64,000 nucleotides of DNA from an uncultured Erythrobacter sp. (GCA_937969505.1 CALBWA010000013.1:124001-188000); one strand, 5' to 3'. Positions 51,425 through 61,044 are shown, numbered from the stretch's first letter. The notes: generated from the letters alone by a model not told the origin. Translations and numbers: made by a program.

Positions 51425-51898
51425 TTAGGCATCGCCCAGATTGCTCTGCATTGCGGCCAAGGTGGACTTGAACGTTTCCAAGTCCTCGCCCTTTATTCCC
51501 GCAAGCAAGCGCGCATAGACCTGATCCGCTTCGACTCGCATCTGTGGGAGTAACTCGATTGCAGCGGGTCGCAGGTGCACCTGCCACACTCGGCGGTCGT
51601 TTTTGGCGCTGCGCCGTTCTACCAGGCCCAACTCTTCTAGTCGGTCAATAGCCTGTCCGATGCTTGCACGCTCCAGCTCCAGCTTCCCGGCCAGTTCGGT
51701 CTGGGTCATGCCGGGTGTGCGGTAGAGATAGGCCAATGCGCGCCACTGGGTGCGAGTGAGTCCAAACTGTTCGACTGAGGTATCGAAGGTTCGGCGCAAT
51801 CGTCTTGTCAGCTCTTCCAAGAGAAAAACCAACCGGTCTTGATCGGTCAGGAATGCCGCCGCTTTTTCATCGGGATCGTGGTCGAGCTTTGTTGCCAT
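51425..51898 (-). CDS. MarR-family transcriptional regulator
   Basis: LTRTQWRALAYLYRTPGMTQTELAGKLELERASIGQAIDRLEELGLVERR..KNDRRVWQVHLRP. Confidence 0.92.
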   Translation of the reverse strand: MATKLDHDPDEKAAAFLTDQDRLVFLLEELTRRLRRTFDTSVEQFGLTRTQWRALAYLYRTPGMTQTELAGKLELERASIGQAIDRLEELGLVERRSAKNDRRVWQVHLRPAAIELLPQMRVEADQVYARLLAGIKGEDLETFKSTLAAMQSNLGDA

Positions 51899-51937
51899 GC
51901 AAGGCACCTTAACACAGCATCGGTTTAGATAAAGTCA

Positions 51938-51957
51938 TTTACTGTAAAGCAATTTAC
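51938..51957. promoter_or_regulatory. candidate MarR operator between divergent marR and hydrolase genes
   Basis: perfect palindrome TTTAC-T-GTAAA (51938-51948) followed by a third TTTAC half-site (51953-51957). Confidence 0.55.
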
Positions 51958-51975
51958 AATATAGTGGCTTGCGAT

Positions 51976-52863
51976 ATGGAGATTTTGACCACCAGAATTG
52001 ATGGAGCGGGAGGACTCTCCCTTGCCGCAGAGGCGGTTGGTGACGAGGGTGCGATGCCCATCCTGCTGGCACATGGCGGCGGGCAGACGCGCCGTGCGTG
52101 GAAGCGCGTGACAGGTGATCTGGCCAAAGCTGGCTACCGCGCAATTGCGATCGATATGCGCGGTCATGGCGACAGCGATTGGGCTGCGAGCGGAGCATAC
52201 GATTTTCGAGACTTCGCTTCTGACCTCGTTGCAATCGCCTCGCAGATGGACCGCGCCCCAGCGCTAGTGGGTGCTTCTCTCGGTGGAATCGCCGGAATGA
52301 TCGCCGAAGGGCATCTTGCGCCAGACAGCTTTGCATCAATGACTCTTGTCGACATCGCGCCGCGTATGGAACCGGGCGGTGTGATGCGTGTGGTCGGTTT
52401 CATGGAAGAGCACGTCGAGACTGGTTTTTCTTCGCCTGAAGAAGCGGCAGAAGTCATCGCGAGCTACATGCCGCATCGCCGTAAGCGCAGGGCTGGAGAA
52501 GGTCTACGGCGCTATTTGCGGCAGAAGGAAGACGGTCGTTACTATTGGCACTGGGACCCAGCCTTTATCCGCAATATCATGACCGCGAAGCGAAGCGATC
52601 CGGCTCATCAGGATCGGCAATTCGATGCGCTAAGCGATGCGGCCAGTCGACTCTCGCTGCCGCTGCATCTCATTCGTGGAGGATCGAGCGATCTAGTTTC
52701 CGAAGAGGCGGTGGCGCATTTGCGCGACCTAGTCCCGCACACCGAATATTCCGACATCGCAGACGCAACGCATATGGTCGTGGGTGACGCCAACGATGCC
52801 TTTTCGGCAGCGATCCTCGATTTCCTAACCCGCCATCATCCACCCCAAGGTGCTACAGCATGA
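51976..52863 (+). CDS. alpha/beta fold hydrolase
   Basis: ILLAHGGGQTRRAWKRV, IDMRGHGDSDW, LVGASLGGIAGM. Confidence 0.88.
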   Translation: MEILTTRIDGAGGLSLAAEAVGDEGAMPILLAHGGGQTRRAWKRVTGDLAKAGYRAIAIDMRGHGDSDWAASGAYDFRDFASDLVAIASQMDRAPALVGASLGGIAGMIAEGHLAPDSFASMTLVDIAPRMEPGGVMRVVGFMEEHVETGFSSPEEAAEVIASYMPHRRKRRAGEGLRRYLRQKEDGRYYWHWDPAFIRNIMTAKRSDPAHQDRQFDALSDAASRLSLPLHLIRGGSSDLVSEEAVAHLRDLVPHTEYSDIADATHMVVGDANDAFSAAILDFLTRHHPPQGATA

Positions 52864-53273
52864 GCAAGGAGCAGGGTCCAATCGATCGCGAACGCCTTGA
52901 TGAGCTGTTGCGGATTGCTCCATTTCATCAATGGCTTGGCCTGACGGTAAAGTCGTGTTCGAGCGAGCAGATTGAGCTGGAAATGCCATGGCGCGAAGAG
53001 ATCATCTCGAACCCGATGATCGGTTCAGTTCATGGCGGGGTGCTTGCTTCGCTGATTGACCTCACCGGGCTTTACACTTTGCTCTCGCAAGGCGTGACAG
53101 CGAAAGCGACCGCCGATCTTAGAGTTGACTATCATCGCCCGGCGACTTCTGGGCCGCTCACTGTGACCGGCCAAGTGGTCAAGGTCGGAAGGCAAATCTC
53201 AGTTGCCGAAAGCCGGATAGTTGGACCGGAAGGCAAACTGATCGCCAGCGGCAGGGGGGCCTACATATGTTAG
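52860..53273 (+). CDS. PaaI-family hotdog thioesterase
   Basis: NPMIGSVHGGVLASLIDLTGLYTLLS...TADLRVDYHRPATSGPLTVTGQVVKVGR. Confidence 0.88.
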   Translation: MSKEQGPIDRERLDELLRIAPFHQWLGLTVKSCSSEQIELEMPWREEIISNPMIGSVHGGVLASLIDLTGLYTLLSQGVTAKATADLRVDYHRPATSGPLTVTGQVVKVGRQISVAESRIVGPEGKLIASGRGAYIC

Positions 53274-54370
53274 CGCGCGCCACTCTAGCTGCTTTCTGTT
53301 TGGCTCTTGCCGCATGCTCCGGTGATGTGGCCGAAATCGAGGCCGACCAAGAAACGCAGTCTGGTCCGCGCAAAGTTCAGACATTGGCCGTCGAAACCGA
53401 ATTGCTCGCCGACCCGGTGAAAGCATTCGGCACCATCGCGGCCAAGCAAAGCAGCTCGATCGGGGCGCTTGCAGAGGGGCCGGTTGAGCGCATTTTCGTG
53501 AAGGTCGGCGACAGGGTATCGCGCGGCCAACCGCTCTTTCGCATCCGTCAGGCTGACTACCAGCGGCGCGTGGCCGAAGCGCAGGCCGCCGTCGATCTCG
53601 CCAATGCCCAAGCGATCGAGGCAGAGCGGCGCTACGAACGGGTTATCGCGCTTGCACCTAAGGGTTTCGTATCAAAAGCGCAGGTCGATGCGGTCGAAAC
53701 GGAACTTGCCGTTGCGCGAGCGCAAAAAACACAAGCTTTGGCGGCGCTCGGCACCGCGCAGCAAGCGTTGTCCGATACCATCACGCGAGCGCCATACGAT
53801 GGCGTAGTTACAGCCAGGTTCGTCGATGAAGGGGTCTATCTCAACAACCGCTTTTCAATGGGAGGACAATCAGCGGCACTCCAATTGCAAGAACTCGGAA
53901 CGGTTGCCGCCATCGTGAACGCGCCGCAGGAATATGTTGACGTCTTCCGGCGAAATATGCCCGCTCGTGTCTACATCGAAGGGTTCGATGAGCCGCTCGA
54001 TAGCATTGTCTATATCATCAACGACCGGGTCGATCCCGAAAGCCGGATGGTCGAATTGCGGCTACCCATCGCCAATCCGAACTACCGCATAAGCTCCGGT
54101 CTGGCCGCGCGAGCCGAAATCGACGTGCCAACAGTGCAAGCTATCATTGTGCCACGCACTGCTATCCTCGGCGACAGCTCCGCTGCGCATGTCTTCGTGG
54201 TGGCCGATGGGAAAGCACAGCGCCAAGAAGTCACATTTGAGAGTCTCGATCTCGACCGCATTCGCATTCGAACGGGGCTGGAGCCGGGTGATGAGCTTGT
54301 CCTCGATCCGGGAGCTTCCTTACGAGACGGCGAGCTGGTAGAACCTCGCCAAACCGGCGACCTGAACTGA
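53267..54370 (+). CDS. RND efflux periplasmic adaptor (lipoprotein)
   Basis: LALAACSGD lipobox; VERIFVKVGDRVSRGQPLFRIRQADY. Confidence 0.92.
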   Translation: MLARATLAAFCLALAACSGDVAEIEADQETQSGPRKVQTLAVETELLADPVKAFGTIAAKQSSSIGALAEGPVERIFVKVGDRVSRGQPLFRIRQADYQRRVAEAQAAVDLANAQAIEAERRYERVIALAPKGFVSKAQVDAVETELAVARAQKTQALAALGTAQQALSDTITRAPYDGVVTARFVDEGVYLNNRFSMGGQSAALQLQELGTVAAIVNAPQEYVDVFRRNMPARVYIEGFDEPLDSIVYIINDRVDPESRMVELRLPIANPNYRISSGLAARAEIDVPTVQAIIVPRTAILGDSSAAHVFVVADGKAQRQEVTFESLDLDRIRIRTGLEPGDELVLDPGASLRDGELVEPRQTGDLN

Positions 54371-54371
54371 T

Positions 54372-57300
54372 ATGTGGCTCGCGGACGTATCGATCCGACG
54401 CCCGGTCTTTGCAACGATGCTTATCGCATCGCTCGTTGTGCTGGGGCTCGTCTCATTTAATCGGCTTGGCGTTGACCTTTTTCCAGAAGTTGAATTTCCC
54501 TATGTTTCTGTGACCACCACATTGCCCGGTGCATCACCCGGTACGGTAGAAACCGAAGTCACCGACATCGTTGAAGAACAGCTCAATACAATCGCTGGGC
54601 TTCGTCAGATGCGCTCGATCAGCGCCGACGGTGTCAGCATCGTCAATCTCGAATTCGAGCTGGAGGAAGATGCCGATCTAAAGGCACAGGAAGTGCGCGA
54701 CAAGATGTCGCGGCTGGGAGCCGATCTGCCCACAGATTCCGAGCCGTCCGTGATCGAGAAGGTCGATCCCGATGCCGCGCCAATCCTCTCGGTCCTTCTA
54801 TCGGGTGAAATGCCTATCCGCGACCTAACCACTTTCGCGGACGAAGAGGTGAAAGAACGTTTGCAGCGCGTTGCCGGGGTAGGCTCGGTTGAGCTCATCG
54901 GAGGGCGCGAGCGTGAAATGCGTATCTGGCTCGATGCGCCTGCGATGCGCGCACGCGGGGTCACAGCGGATGACGTGCTTGGCGCAATCCAGCGCGAGAA
55001 TGCCGAGCTGCCCGGAGGGCGCCTCGTCACGGAAGGACGCACGCGCCAATTCGGTATCCGGACCCTCGCCGAAGCGCAAAGCGCGGCAGAATTCGCGGCA
55101 ATTCCGATCGCTTATCGGCCCAATGGACAGACCGTACGGATCGGCGACGTCGGACGGGTTGAGGACTCGATTGAAGACGAGACCAGCTATGCACAACTCG
55201 ATGGTGAACCAGGCGTTGTCCTCGAAGTGCGTAAGCAGAGCGGCGAGAATACCGTTGCGGTAGCAGAGCAAATCCGTGCAGAGATCGAGACCCTTCGTGA
55301 GACGGCTCCCAAAGGCGTCAATTTCGTCATCGCGCGTGATACTTCGCGCTTCATCGAACAAGCCATCGGTGACGTGCTGTTCGACCTTTTCATTGCTGTG
55401 GTGCTCGTGGTCGCGGTGACCTTTCTTTTCCTTCTCAGCTGGCGCGCGACCATAATCGTGTTGCTGGCCATCCCCACCTCGATTATCGCAACTTTCGTAG
55501 CCTTTGCTGCATTCGACTTTACCATCAACATGGTCACTTTGTTGGCGCTTACGGTCGCCATCGGCCTGCTGGTGGATGACGCCATTGTCGTAGTCGAAGC
55601 GGTTCAAAACGATGTGGATGAAGGTGCAGAGGCAGCCGAAGCTGCCCATGCGGCTACCAAACGGGTGGCGTTGGCCGTGCTGGCAGGGACTTTTGCGACG
55701 CTGGCGGTGTTCGTGCCGATCGCCTTCATGGAAGGGATCGTGGGCCGTTTCTTCTTCCAGTATGGCTTGGCTATCGTATTCTCGGTCAGCGTTTCGATGC
55801 TGGTCGCCTTCACTCTCACGCCTGCTCTATCGGCACGGTTGCTGCGTCCCGAACATGCAGATAGTGGCAGGTTCGCACGTATTGAACAGTTTCATGTCGG
55901 GATGCGCAAACGCTATGAAAGGTTAGTGTCATGGGCGATCCGCCGCCATTACCTCGTGCTTGGCGGAGCGCTTGCTAGCGTGTTCTTGGGTGGTTTTTTC
56001 GCTGCGCTTGTCCCCAGCACATTCATGTCCACTACGGATCGGTCGGAATTTCTCGCGACGGTTAAGCTCCCGCTCGATACCGGGGTCGCTGCGGCGAGAG
56101 ATGCTGCGCAACAGGTCGATACGGCCTTGCGCGAAAATCCGGAGGTCGAGCTTGTTTTCGTAAGCGCAGGCAGCGGGACCAATCCAAAGGTCAATGAACT
56201 CGATGTCTATGTCGGCTTGACGCACAAGCGCACCCGGGAGGCAACGCAAAACGACGTGATGACTTTCGCGCGCGAGGCGATGCTCCACAATGTTCCGACA
56301 GCTCGGGAAGTGTCGGTGGCGGAAGTTCCCTGGGTATCAGGCGCCGGGGTTGGGCAGACAGCGATTGAACTGATCATTACCGGGGCGGATACCGCCCAAA
56401 TCAACGAATACGCGCAATTGATCGAAGGCGAATTGGCCGCGCGGTCCGATTTCGTCGACGTGCGTTCAACTTATGAGGGCGGCAGACCCGAGCTGCAAAT
56501 TGTGCTCGACCGAGAGCGCGCAGCAGATATTGGTATCTCGGCGCGCAGCTTGGCCGCCGCTTCGCTTACGCTTGTCGGTGGGAGCGATGCCGGAACCTTC
56601 GAGGCGGATGGGCGCCGCTATGACGTTCGTGTTCGAATGGAGGAAAGCGGGCGGCAAGAATTGAGCGATATCGAGGCCATACCGCTCAGAACTGGGCAGG
56701 GCACGCTGGTCGATCTGGCCGCGATTGCCGATATAGATGTTGCGCTGAGCGCTGCTGAAATCCAACGTATTGATCGCTCCCGCCAGATTTCAGTGCTCGC
56801 AAATACGGCACCGGGTGTGCCGTTGAGCGTTGCGGTATCCGATGCGGAAGACCTACTGGCCGCCAGACCAGCGCCAGCAGATCTAACAACGCAAATGGAA
56901 GGCACTGCTCGCAGGCTCGCCGAAACCAGCGAGGCGATTATCTTTGCCTTCGCATTGGCGATCGTCGCGCTCTACATTGTCCTTGCGAGCCAGTTCAACA
57001 GCTTCGGGCAACCCATTATCATCATGCTAACAGCGCCATTATCCTTTTCCGGCGCCTATTTCGTGATGTGGGCGGCGGGACAGGAGATGAGCCTGTTCGC
57101 CCAGATCGGCATGATCGCGCTTATGGGGATAGTCATGAAAAACGGCATTCTGCTTGTCGATCTTGCCAACCAATACCGACAGGCGGGTAAAGACGCGGCC
57201 ACGGCCATGCGCGATGCCGCGCCGGAACGCTTGCGACCTGTACTCATGACAGCATTGGCTGCCGTCTTCGGGCTGATGCCCGTTGCATTGGCCCAGTCAG

Positions 57301-57464
57301 ATGCAGCCGAGTGGAGAAACGCAATGGGTTTCATCATTATCGGCGGTCTCACAACGTCAACGTTCCTCACGCTATTGGTGATACCCGCAGCTTATGCGGC
57401 AGCCTCTGACTTACGAAGCGTCGTGAACAGTTTTCGATCCTCGTTCGTGCGTCGACCATCCTAA
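54372..57464 (+). CDS. RND efflux inner-membrane permease (HAE1-like)
   Basis: 1030 aa; MWLADVSIRRPVFATMLIASLVVLGLVSFNRLGVDLFPEVEFPYVSVTTTLPGASPGTVETEVTD; LTVAIGLLVDDAIVVVEAV. Confidence 0.95.
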   Translation: MWLADVSIRRPVFATMLIASLVVLGLVSFNRLGVDLFPEVEFPYVSVTTTLPGASPGTVETEVTDIVEEQLNTIAGLRQMRSISADGVSIVNLEFELEEDADLKAQEVRDKMSRLGADLPTDSEPSVIEKVDPDAAPILSVLLSGEMPIRDLTTFADEEVKERLQRVAGVGSVELIGGREREMRIWLDAPAMRARGVTADDVLGAIQRENAELPGGRLVTEGRTRQFGIRTLAEAQSAAEFAAIPIAYRPNGQTVRIGDVGRVEDSIEDETSYAQLDGEPGVVLEVRKQSGENTVAVAEQIRAEIETLRETAPKGVNFVIARDTSRFIEQAIGDVLFDLFIAVVLVVAVTFLFLLSWRATIIVLLAIPTSIIATFVAFAAFDFTINMVTLLALTVAIGLLVDDAIVVVEAVQNDVDEGAEAAEAAHAATKRVALAVLAGTFATLAVFVPIAFMEGIVGRFFFQYGLAIVFSVSVSMLVAFTLTPALSARLLRPEHADSGRFARIEQFHVGMRKRYERLVSWAIRRHYLVLGGALASVFLGGFFAALVPSTFMSTTDRSEFLATVKLPLDTGVAAARDAAQQVDTALRENPEVELVFVSAGSGTNPKVNELDVYVGLTHKRTREATQNDVMTFAREAMLHNVPTAREVSVAEVPWVSGAGVGQTAIELIITGADTAQINEYAQLIEGELAARSDFVDVRSTYEGGRPELQIVLDRERAADIGISARSLAAASLTLVGGSDAGTFEADGRRYDVRVRMEESGRQELSDIEAIPLRTGQGTLVDLAAIADIDVALSAAEIQRIDRSRQISVLANTAPGVPLSVAVSDAEDLLAARPAPADLTTQMEGTARRLAETSEAIIFAFALAIVALYIVLASQFNSFGQPIIIMLTAPLSFSGAYFVMWAAGQEMSLFAQIGMIALMGIVMKNGILLVDLANQYRQAGKDAATAMRDAAPERLRPVLMTALAAVFGLMPVALAQSDAAEWRNAMGFIIIGGLTTSTFLTLLVIPAAYAAASDLRSVVNSFRSSFVRRPS

Positions 57465-57839
57465 TACGGAGTGTTGGATTAGTAATTGCCAATTCTTGTC
57501 ATGAGCGCGCGGTCGAACAGGTTCTGTCCGCTTTCAGGGCGAGCAGAATGTCCATCAAATGGCCGACATTAGGGCGCAAAGCTGACCCGCTCTCTGGCGA
57601 TTGAAAGCAAGACGCAATTTCTTTCGCGTCTCATAGCATCCCAAAGCATCCGAAGTGGTCTCCATGCATAGATGGAACGACATTTGATCTCTTTTTGTTC
57701 TTTCCTACACCCTTGCGATTCGCATAGTTTGCCTCACGTCACCTAAGCCAAGGGTGGCGCTGAGTTGAATATCTGATCGCAAGGTCCGCAACAGCAATTT
57801 GAGAACCAACCCAACGTCGCAGGGGAGTGCGGCGACGGT

Positions 57840-57868
57840 GACAGACCCTTCAAGAAAAGGAATCTGTC
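57840..57868 (+). promoter_or_regulatory. SD-sequestering hairpin immediately upstream of AlpA-like start codon
   Basis: GACAGA-c-CCTT-caagaa-AAGG-aa-TCTGTC then ATG; AAGG is the likely Shine-Dalgarno. Confidence 0.6.
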
Positions 57869-58060
57869 ATGTCGAATATCGAACTACTAACTTGCCATGA
57901 GGTCATGCGCCTTACCGGTATCCGCAGCCGAACCACAATTTGGAGACGCATTCGCAAGGGTGCCTTTCCTCATCCGATAGACATTGGCGGTGGACGTATC
58001 CGCTGGCGGTCGACAGATATCGATGACTGGATCGAGGCCCTACCTCTGCGCCGCTATTGA
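57869..58060 (+). CDS. AlpA-family helix-turn-helix regulator
   Basis: LLTCHEVMRLTGIRSRTTIWRRIRKGAFPHPIDIGGGRIRWRSTDIDDWIEAL. Confidence 0.9.
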   Translation: MSNIELLTCHEVMRLTGIRSRTTIWRRIRKGAFPHPIDIGGGRIRWRSTDIDDWIEALPLRRY

Positions 58061-58102
58061 CCCCGCTAATGCGGGCAATGGTCCGCAGAAAGATACTCCC
58101 AA

Positions 58103-58618
58103 ATGTCTATCCGATCATGGATCAAAACGGCCTTGCTGAACCAGGGCTGGATTATCGCCCGCGTTCCCATTGATGACAAGGAGCGCACTGCCCAACTCGT
58201 CGAATTGCTTGTTGAAGACAATGCTGATGGGCGCTCCCGGCGGCATACACTAAGGCCTTGGCTCTGGTATGAGCGTCCCGTTCTAGATCGGTTTGAGGGC
58301 CACGAGTGCGGCCTCACAGTCGAAGGCCCAATCTACCAAAGCAGAGATGGAACCGGATATCCGCTTGGTAGCCAGCTTCGCACCGAATTCGGGTGGCTGG
58401 ACCTCACGCCAGAAGAAACCAACAAACTCGCAGATGACGTTCGATCAGCGATCGACTTGGTGTTGCATCGCTGGTTTGCACGGCCTGATATGGCAGAGCG
58501 CAGGTTGCCCTCGCGTCAATCCCGCCAGCGCTATTTTGATGATCATCTCGCCCGCAATCTGATCCAGTCTGCGACGCCTCCAACCGCAAGTCAGGAGGAT
58601 GAGCGTCATGGCCAATAA
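58103..58618 (+). CDS. hypothetical protein of mobilization module
   Basis: 171-aa ORF between AlpA-like and conjugation genes. Confidence 0.6.
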   Translation: MSIRSWIKTALLNQGWIIARVPIDDKERTAQLVELLVEDNADGRSRRHTLRPWLWYERPVLDRFEGHECGLTVEGPIYQSRDGTGYPLGSQLRTEFGWLDLTPEETNKLADDVRSAIDLVLHRWFARPDMAERRLPSRQSRQRYFDDHLARNLIQSATPPTASQEDERHGQ

Positions 58619-58826
58619 CCTCATAAAGACAGGAGAAGGAGGGGGCCATGATGCTACGCATCGAGCCCAGAAAGTGGATACACACCCCACGCACGGGTGC
58701 ATCGAGGATTTCTGCGGGTTTGGTGAGATGCTGATAGCATCTCGCGACGACAGCCTTTTGCAAATCTGCGCAATTCCGTCATTTTTTGCGATGGCGGATA
58801 GCATCGCCGCCGGAGCGAAGCGATGA
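58608..58826 (+). CDS. small hypothetical ORF (may instead be non-coding oriT-like DNA)
   Basis: 72-aa ORF MANNLIKTGEGGGHDATHRAQKVDTHPTHG...; overlaps preceding stop and following start, but overlies an inverted-repeat cluster. Confidence 0.3.
   Translation: MANNLIKTGEGGGHDATHRAQKVDTHPTHGCIEDFCGFGEMLIASRDDSLLQICAIPSFFAMADSIAAGAKR
58650..58807. repeat. GATGC/GCATC inverted-repeat cluster upstream of mobilization genes
   Basis: GATGC-TAC-GCATC (58650-58662), CACCC-n7-GGGTG (58683-58699), GATGCT-GAT-AGCATC (58727-58741), GCGATG-n8-CATCGC (58788-58807). Confidence 0.6.
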
Positions 58827-59194
58827 GCGCGCGGGCGCAAACGGTGCGCCTCAACCCGTCACAACACCGCTTGCTTGCTGACTTTGCAAAGCGGCGTGGC
58901 CTGTCCCAATATGCTATGCTCGCAAGAGTGGTGGAAGCGGGCTTGCTTTCGTTGCCGCACGGCACCGACAAAGAGACCGATCTGGCTGAGCTGGCAGGCG
59001 AGATCGGTTCAATATCGGAACGCCTCGCAGAAACCGAGAGGGTGCTTGACAGGGCTCTGTTCACCTCCTGCGCAGCCTATGCTTATGCGCGCAATGCAGC
59101 GCTTGGTAAGAAGCAGTCTGATGAGGCCATTGCCGCCGAAGCGCGGGCCGCTTTTGAGCGGCAACGCTCCCTTGCGCTGGAGCCAAAGCCATGA
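58823..59194 (+). CDS. mobilization accessory protein (ribbon-helix-helix-like)
   Basis: RAQTVRLNPSQHRLLADFAKRRGLSQYAMLARVVEAGLL; directly precedes coupling protein. Confidence 0.6.
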   Translation: MSARAQTVRLNPSQHRLLADFAKRRGLSQYAMLARVVEAGLLSLPHGTDKETDLAELAGEIGSISERLAETERVLDRALFTSCAAYAYARNAALGKKQSDEAIAAEARAAFERQRSLALEPKP

Positions 59195-61044
59195 GCTTTG
59201 GGACCGACTTCGTTACCCGCGCCCATGCCCTTTGGCGGGTGCGCATGGCGCAATGGCAACAGCGCTTTGGCTTCTTTGCAAAGCTAATTCTCATCTCATC
59301 TTTGGCCGGGGCAATAGTTGTGCCTCAGCTAAGTCTGATGCCCGAAGAGCTTACCGTTGCCGCCCAATATGTGGGAGCAAGCCTACTTGGCGTGATCGGC
59401 GATGTCGCCGGCAAAGACATGATGATGAAGGTGTCGATGGACGGCCAAAGCTGGATCGTGTCCGCATCGGCTTTCGCCAATGAGCCGCTGGTTGCTGCGA
59501 CCTTTAACAAGGCAATGAAACTGGTCATGGGCGGCGCGTTTGCGGGGCTCGGTATTGGGGTTCTGGCGTCCCACTTTATTAAGCGCACTATGTCCCAGCA
59601 AGGCGAGGATACGCTGGCCGACCGCGTGATCGGCGGAACCCGTCTGGCTGCACAAGAGGATGTCGCTGCGCAAACCACTTTGCTTAGTGGGAAAGACGCT
59701 TTGAGTGTGGGGCCAGTGCCCATACCGGGCCGCATGGAGACCCGCCACTTTGCCTTTCTGGGCACGACCGGAAGCGGGAAGACGACTGTCCTTCGCCAAA
59801 TGCTTGATGGGATCGAAGCGCGCGGTGAGGCAGCTCTTGTTTATGACACGAGTGGAGAGTTCATAGCGCATTATTACAATCCCGCGCGCGGCGACATTAT
59901 CCTCAATCCGTTCGATGCGCGCTGTACCTATTGGTCTCCTTTTGATGAGATCTCGCACCCGGCTGATGCAGACCGTATCGCGCGTCAGTTGGTCGCAGAA
60001 ACGGGCAGCGAGGATGATGATGTCTGGCTTGAGACGAGCCGTATTCTCGTCGCCAATATGATGCGCTCCTTGTGGGCGGAAAAGAACTGCAGCCTTGAAG
60101 CATTGCTCGAAGCCTTGCAGGTTAAAAGCAAAGAGCAGTTGAAGGAATGGCTCGGCCACACATCGTCAGCCCGCACCTTTGCTGACGACGCAGATCGGGC
60201 CACGGGCAGCGTGCTCTTTATGCTCGCTAAGGCTGCAAACCTTATCCAGTTTTTGAAGATCAAGCAGGACGAGGGCGATCCTTTTGCCTTCCGCGAATTC
60301 ATCGTCGATCTGGACAAATGCAAGGGCGCAAAGCCCTGGATCTTTGTGCCGCGCAAAGAGGATTACTTCGAGGCTTCCAAGCCGCTTATGGCCTGCTGGC
60401 TCGAATGCGCCGCCAGCGCGGTGCTCGGGCTTTCGCCCTCCTCTGAGCGGCGTATTTGGTTTGTGCTCGACGAGCTGGCTGATCTTCCACGCGTTGAGAA
60501 CTTGGCTCGGCTTCTACCCGAAGGGCGTAAGTTTGGTGCAGCCATCGTGCTCACATTTCAGGCCCTCGGACAAATGCGCAATCGCTACGGCGCGAACATC
60601 GCAGAGGCTATGCTCGCCTGCTGCAACACCAAGCTCTTCTTGCAAACGGTCGATCAGGAAACGCGCAAATGGGCAAGCGAAACCATCGGCCAGTGCGAGA
60701 TTGAAATGCGCGTTGCAACCGATACGCTGGCGATTAACACTCAGGGCCCGCGAACAACCATGGCAACGCAGCGCCAGTTTCGTGCAGCGGTGCTCGAAAG
60801 TGACCTGCGGCTTAGCCCCTACAAAGGCTATTTGCTGCTGCCAGACGGGCTTCCGGTTACCAAGATCAGTCTCACCGCTGACCACATCACGCAGCGCGGC
60901 GAAGCGCGCCAGCCTGCCTACATCCCTGGTGATCCTGCGGACACGCTTTGGAGCAAGGTGAGTGAGATCGCCAAAGGCTCTCAGCTCGGCGAGGGAGACG
61001 CTGAGAGCGAGAATGGGCGCACTAATCAGCAAGGGCCGGTTTAA
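59191..61044 (+). CDS. type IV secretion coupling protein (TraD/TrwB-like)
   Basis: FLGTTGSGKTTVLRQMLDGIEARGEAALVYDTSGEFIAHYYNPARGDIILNPFDARCTYWSPFDEI...WFVLDELADLPRVENLARLLPEGRKFGA. Confidence 0.93.
   Translation: MSFGTDFVTRAHALWRVRMAQWQQRFGFFAKLILISSLAGAIVVPQLSLMPEELTVAAQYVGASLLGVIGDVAGKDMMMKVSMDGQSWIVSASAFANEPLVAATFNKAMKLVMGGAFAGLGIGVLASHFIKRTMSQQGEDTLADRVIGGTRLAAQEDVAAQTTLLSGKDALSVGPVPIPGRMETRHFAFLGTTGSGKTTVLRQMLDGIEARGEAALVYDTSGEFIAHYYNPARGDIILNPFDARCTYWSPFDEISHPADADRIARQLVAETGSEDDDVWLETSRILVANMMRSLWAEKNCSLEALLEALQVKSKEQLKEWLGHTSSARTFADDADRATGSVLFMLAKAANLIQFLKIKQDEGDPFAFREFIVDLDKCKGAKPWIFVPRKEDYFEASKPLMACWLECAASAVLGLSPSSERRIWFVLDELADLPRVENLARLLPEGRKFGAAIVLTFQALGQMRNRYGANIAEAMLACCNTKLFLQTVDQETRKWASETIGQCEIEMRVATDTLAINTQGPRTTMATQRQFRAAVLESDLRLSPYKGYLLLPDGLPVTKISLTADHITQRGEARQPAYIPGDPADTLWSKVSEIAKGSQLGEGDAESENGRTNQQGPV

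Noticed and set aside
60284-60961. 225-aa plus-strand ORF in alternate frame
   Set aside because: Out-of-frame overlap of the coupling protein, whose own frame has Walker and conserved motifs.
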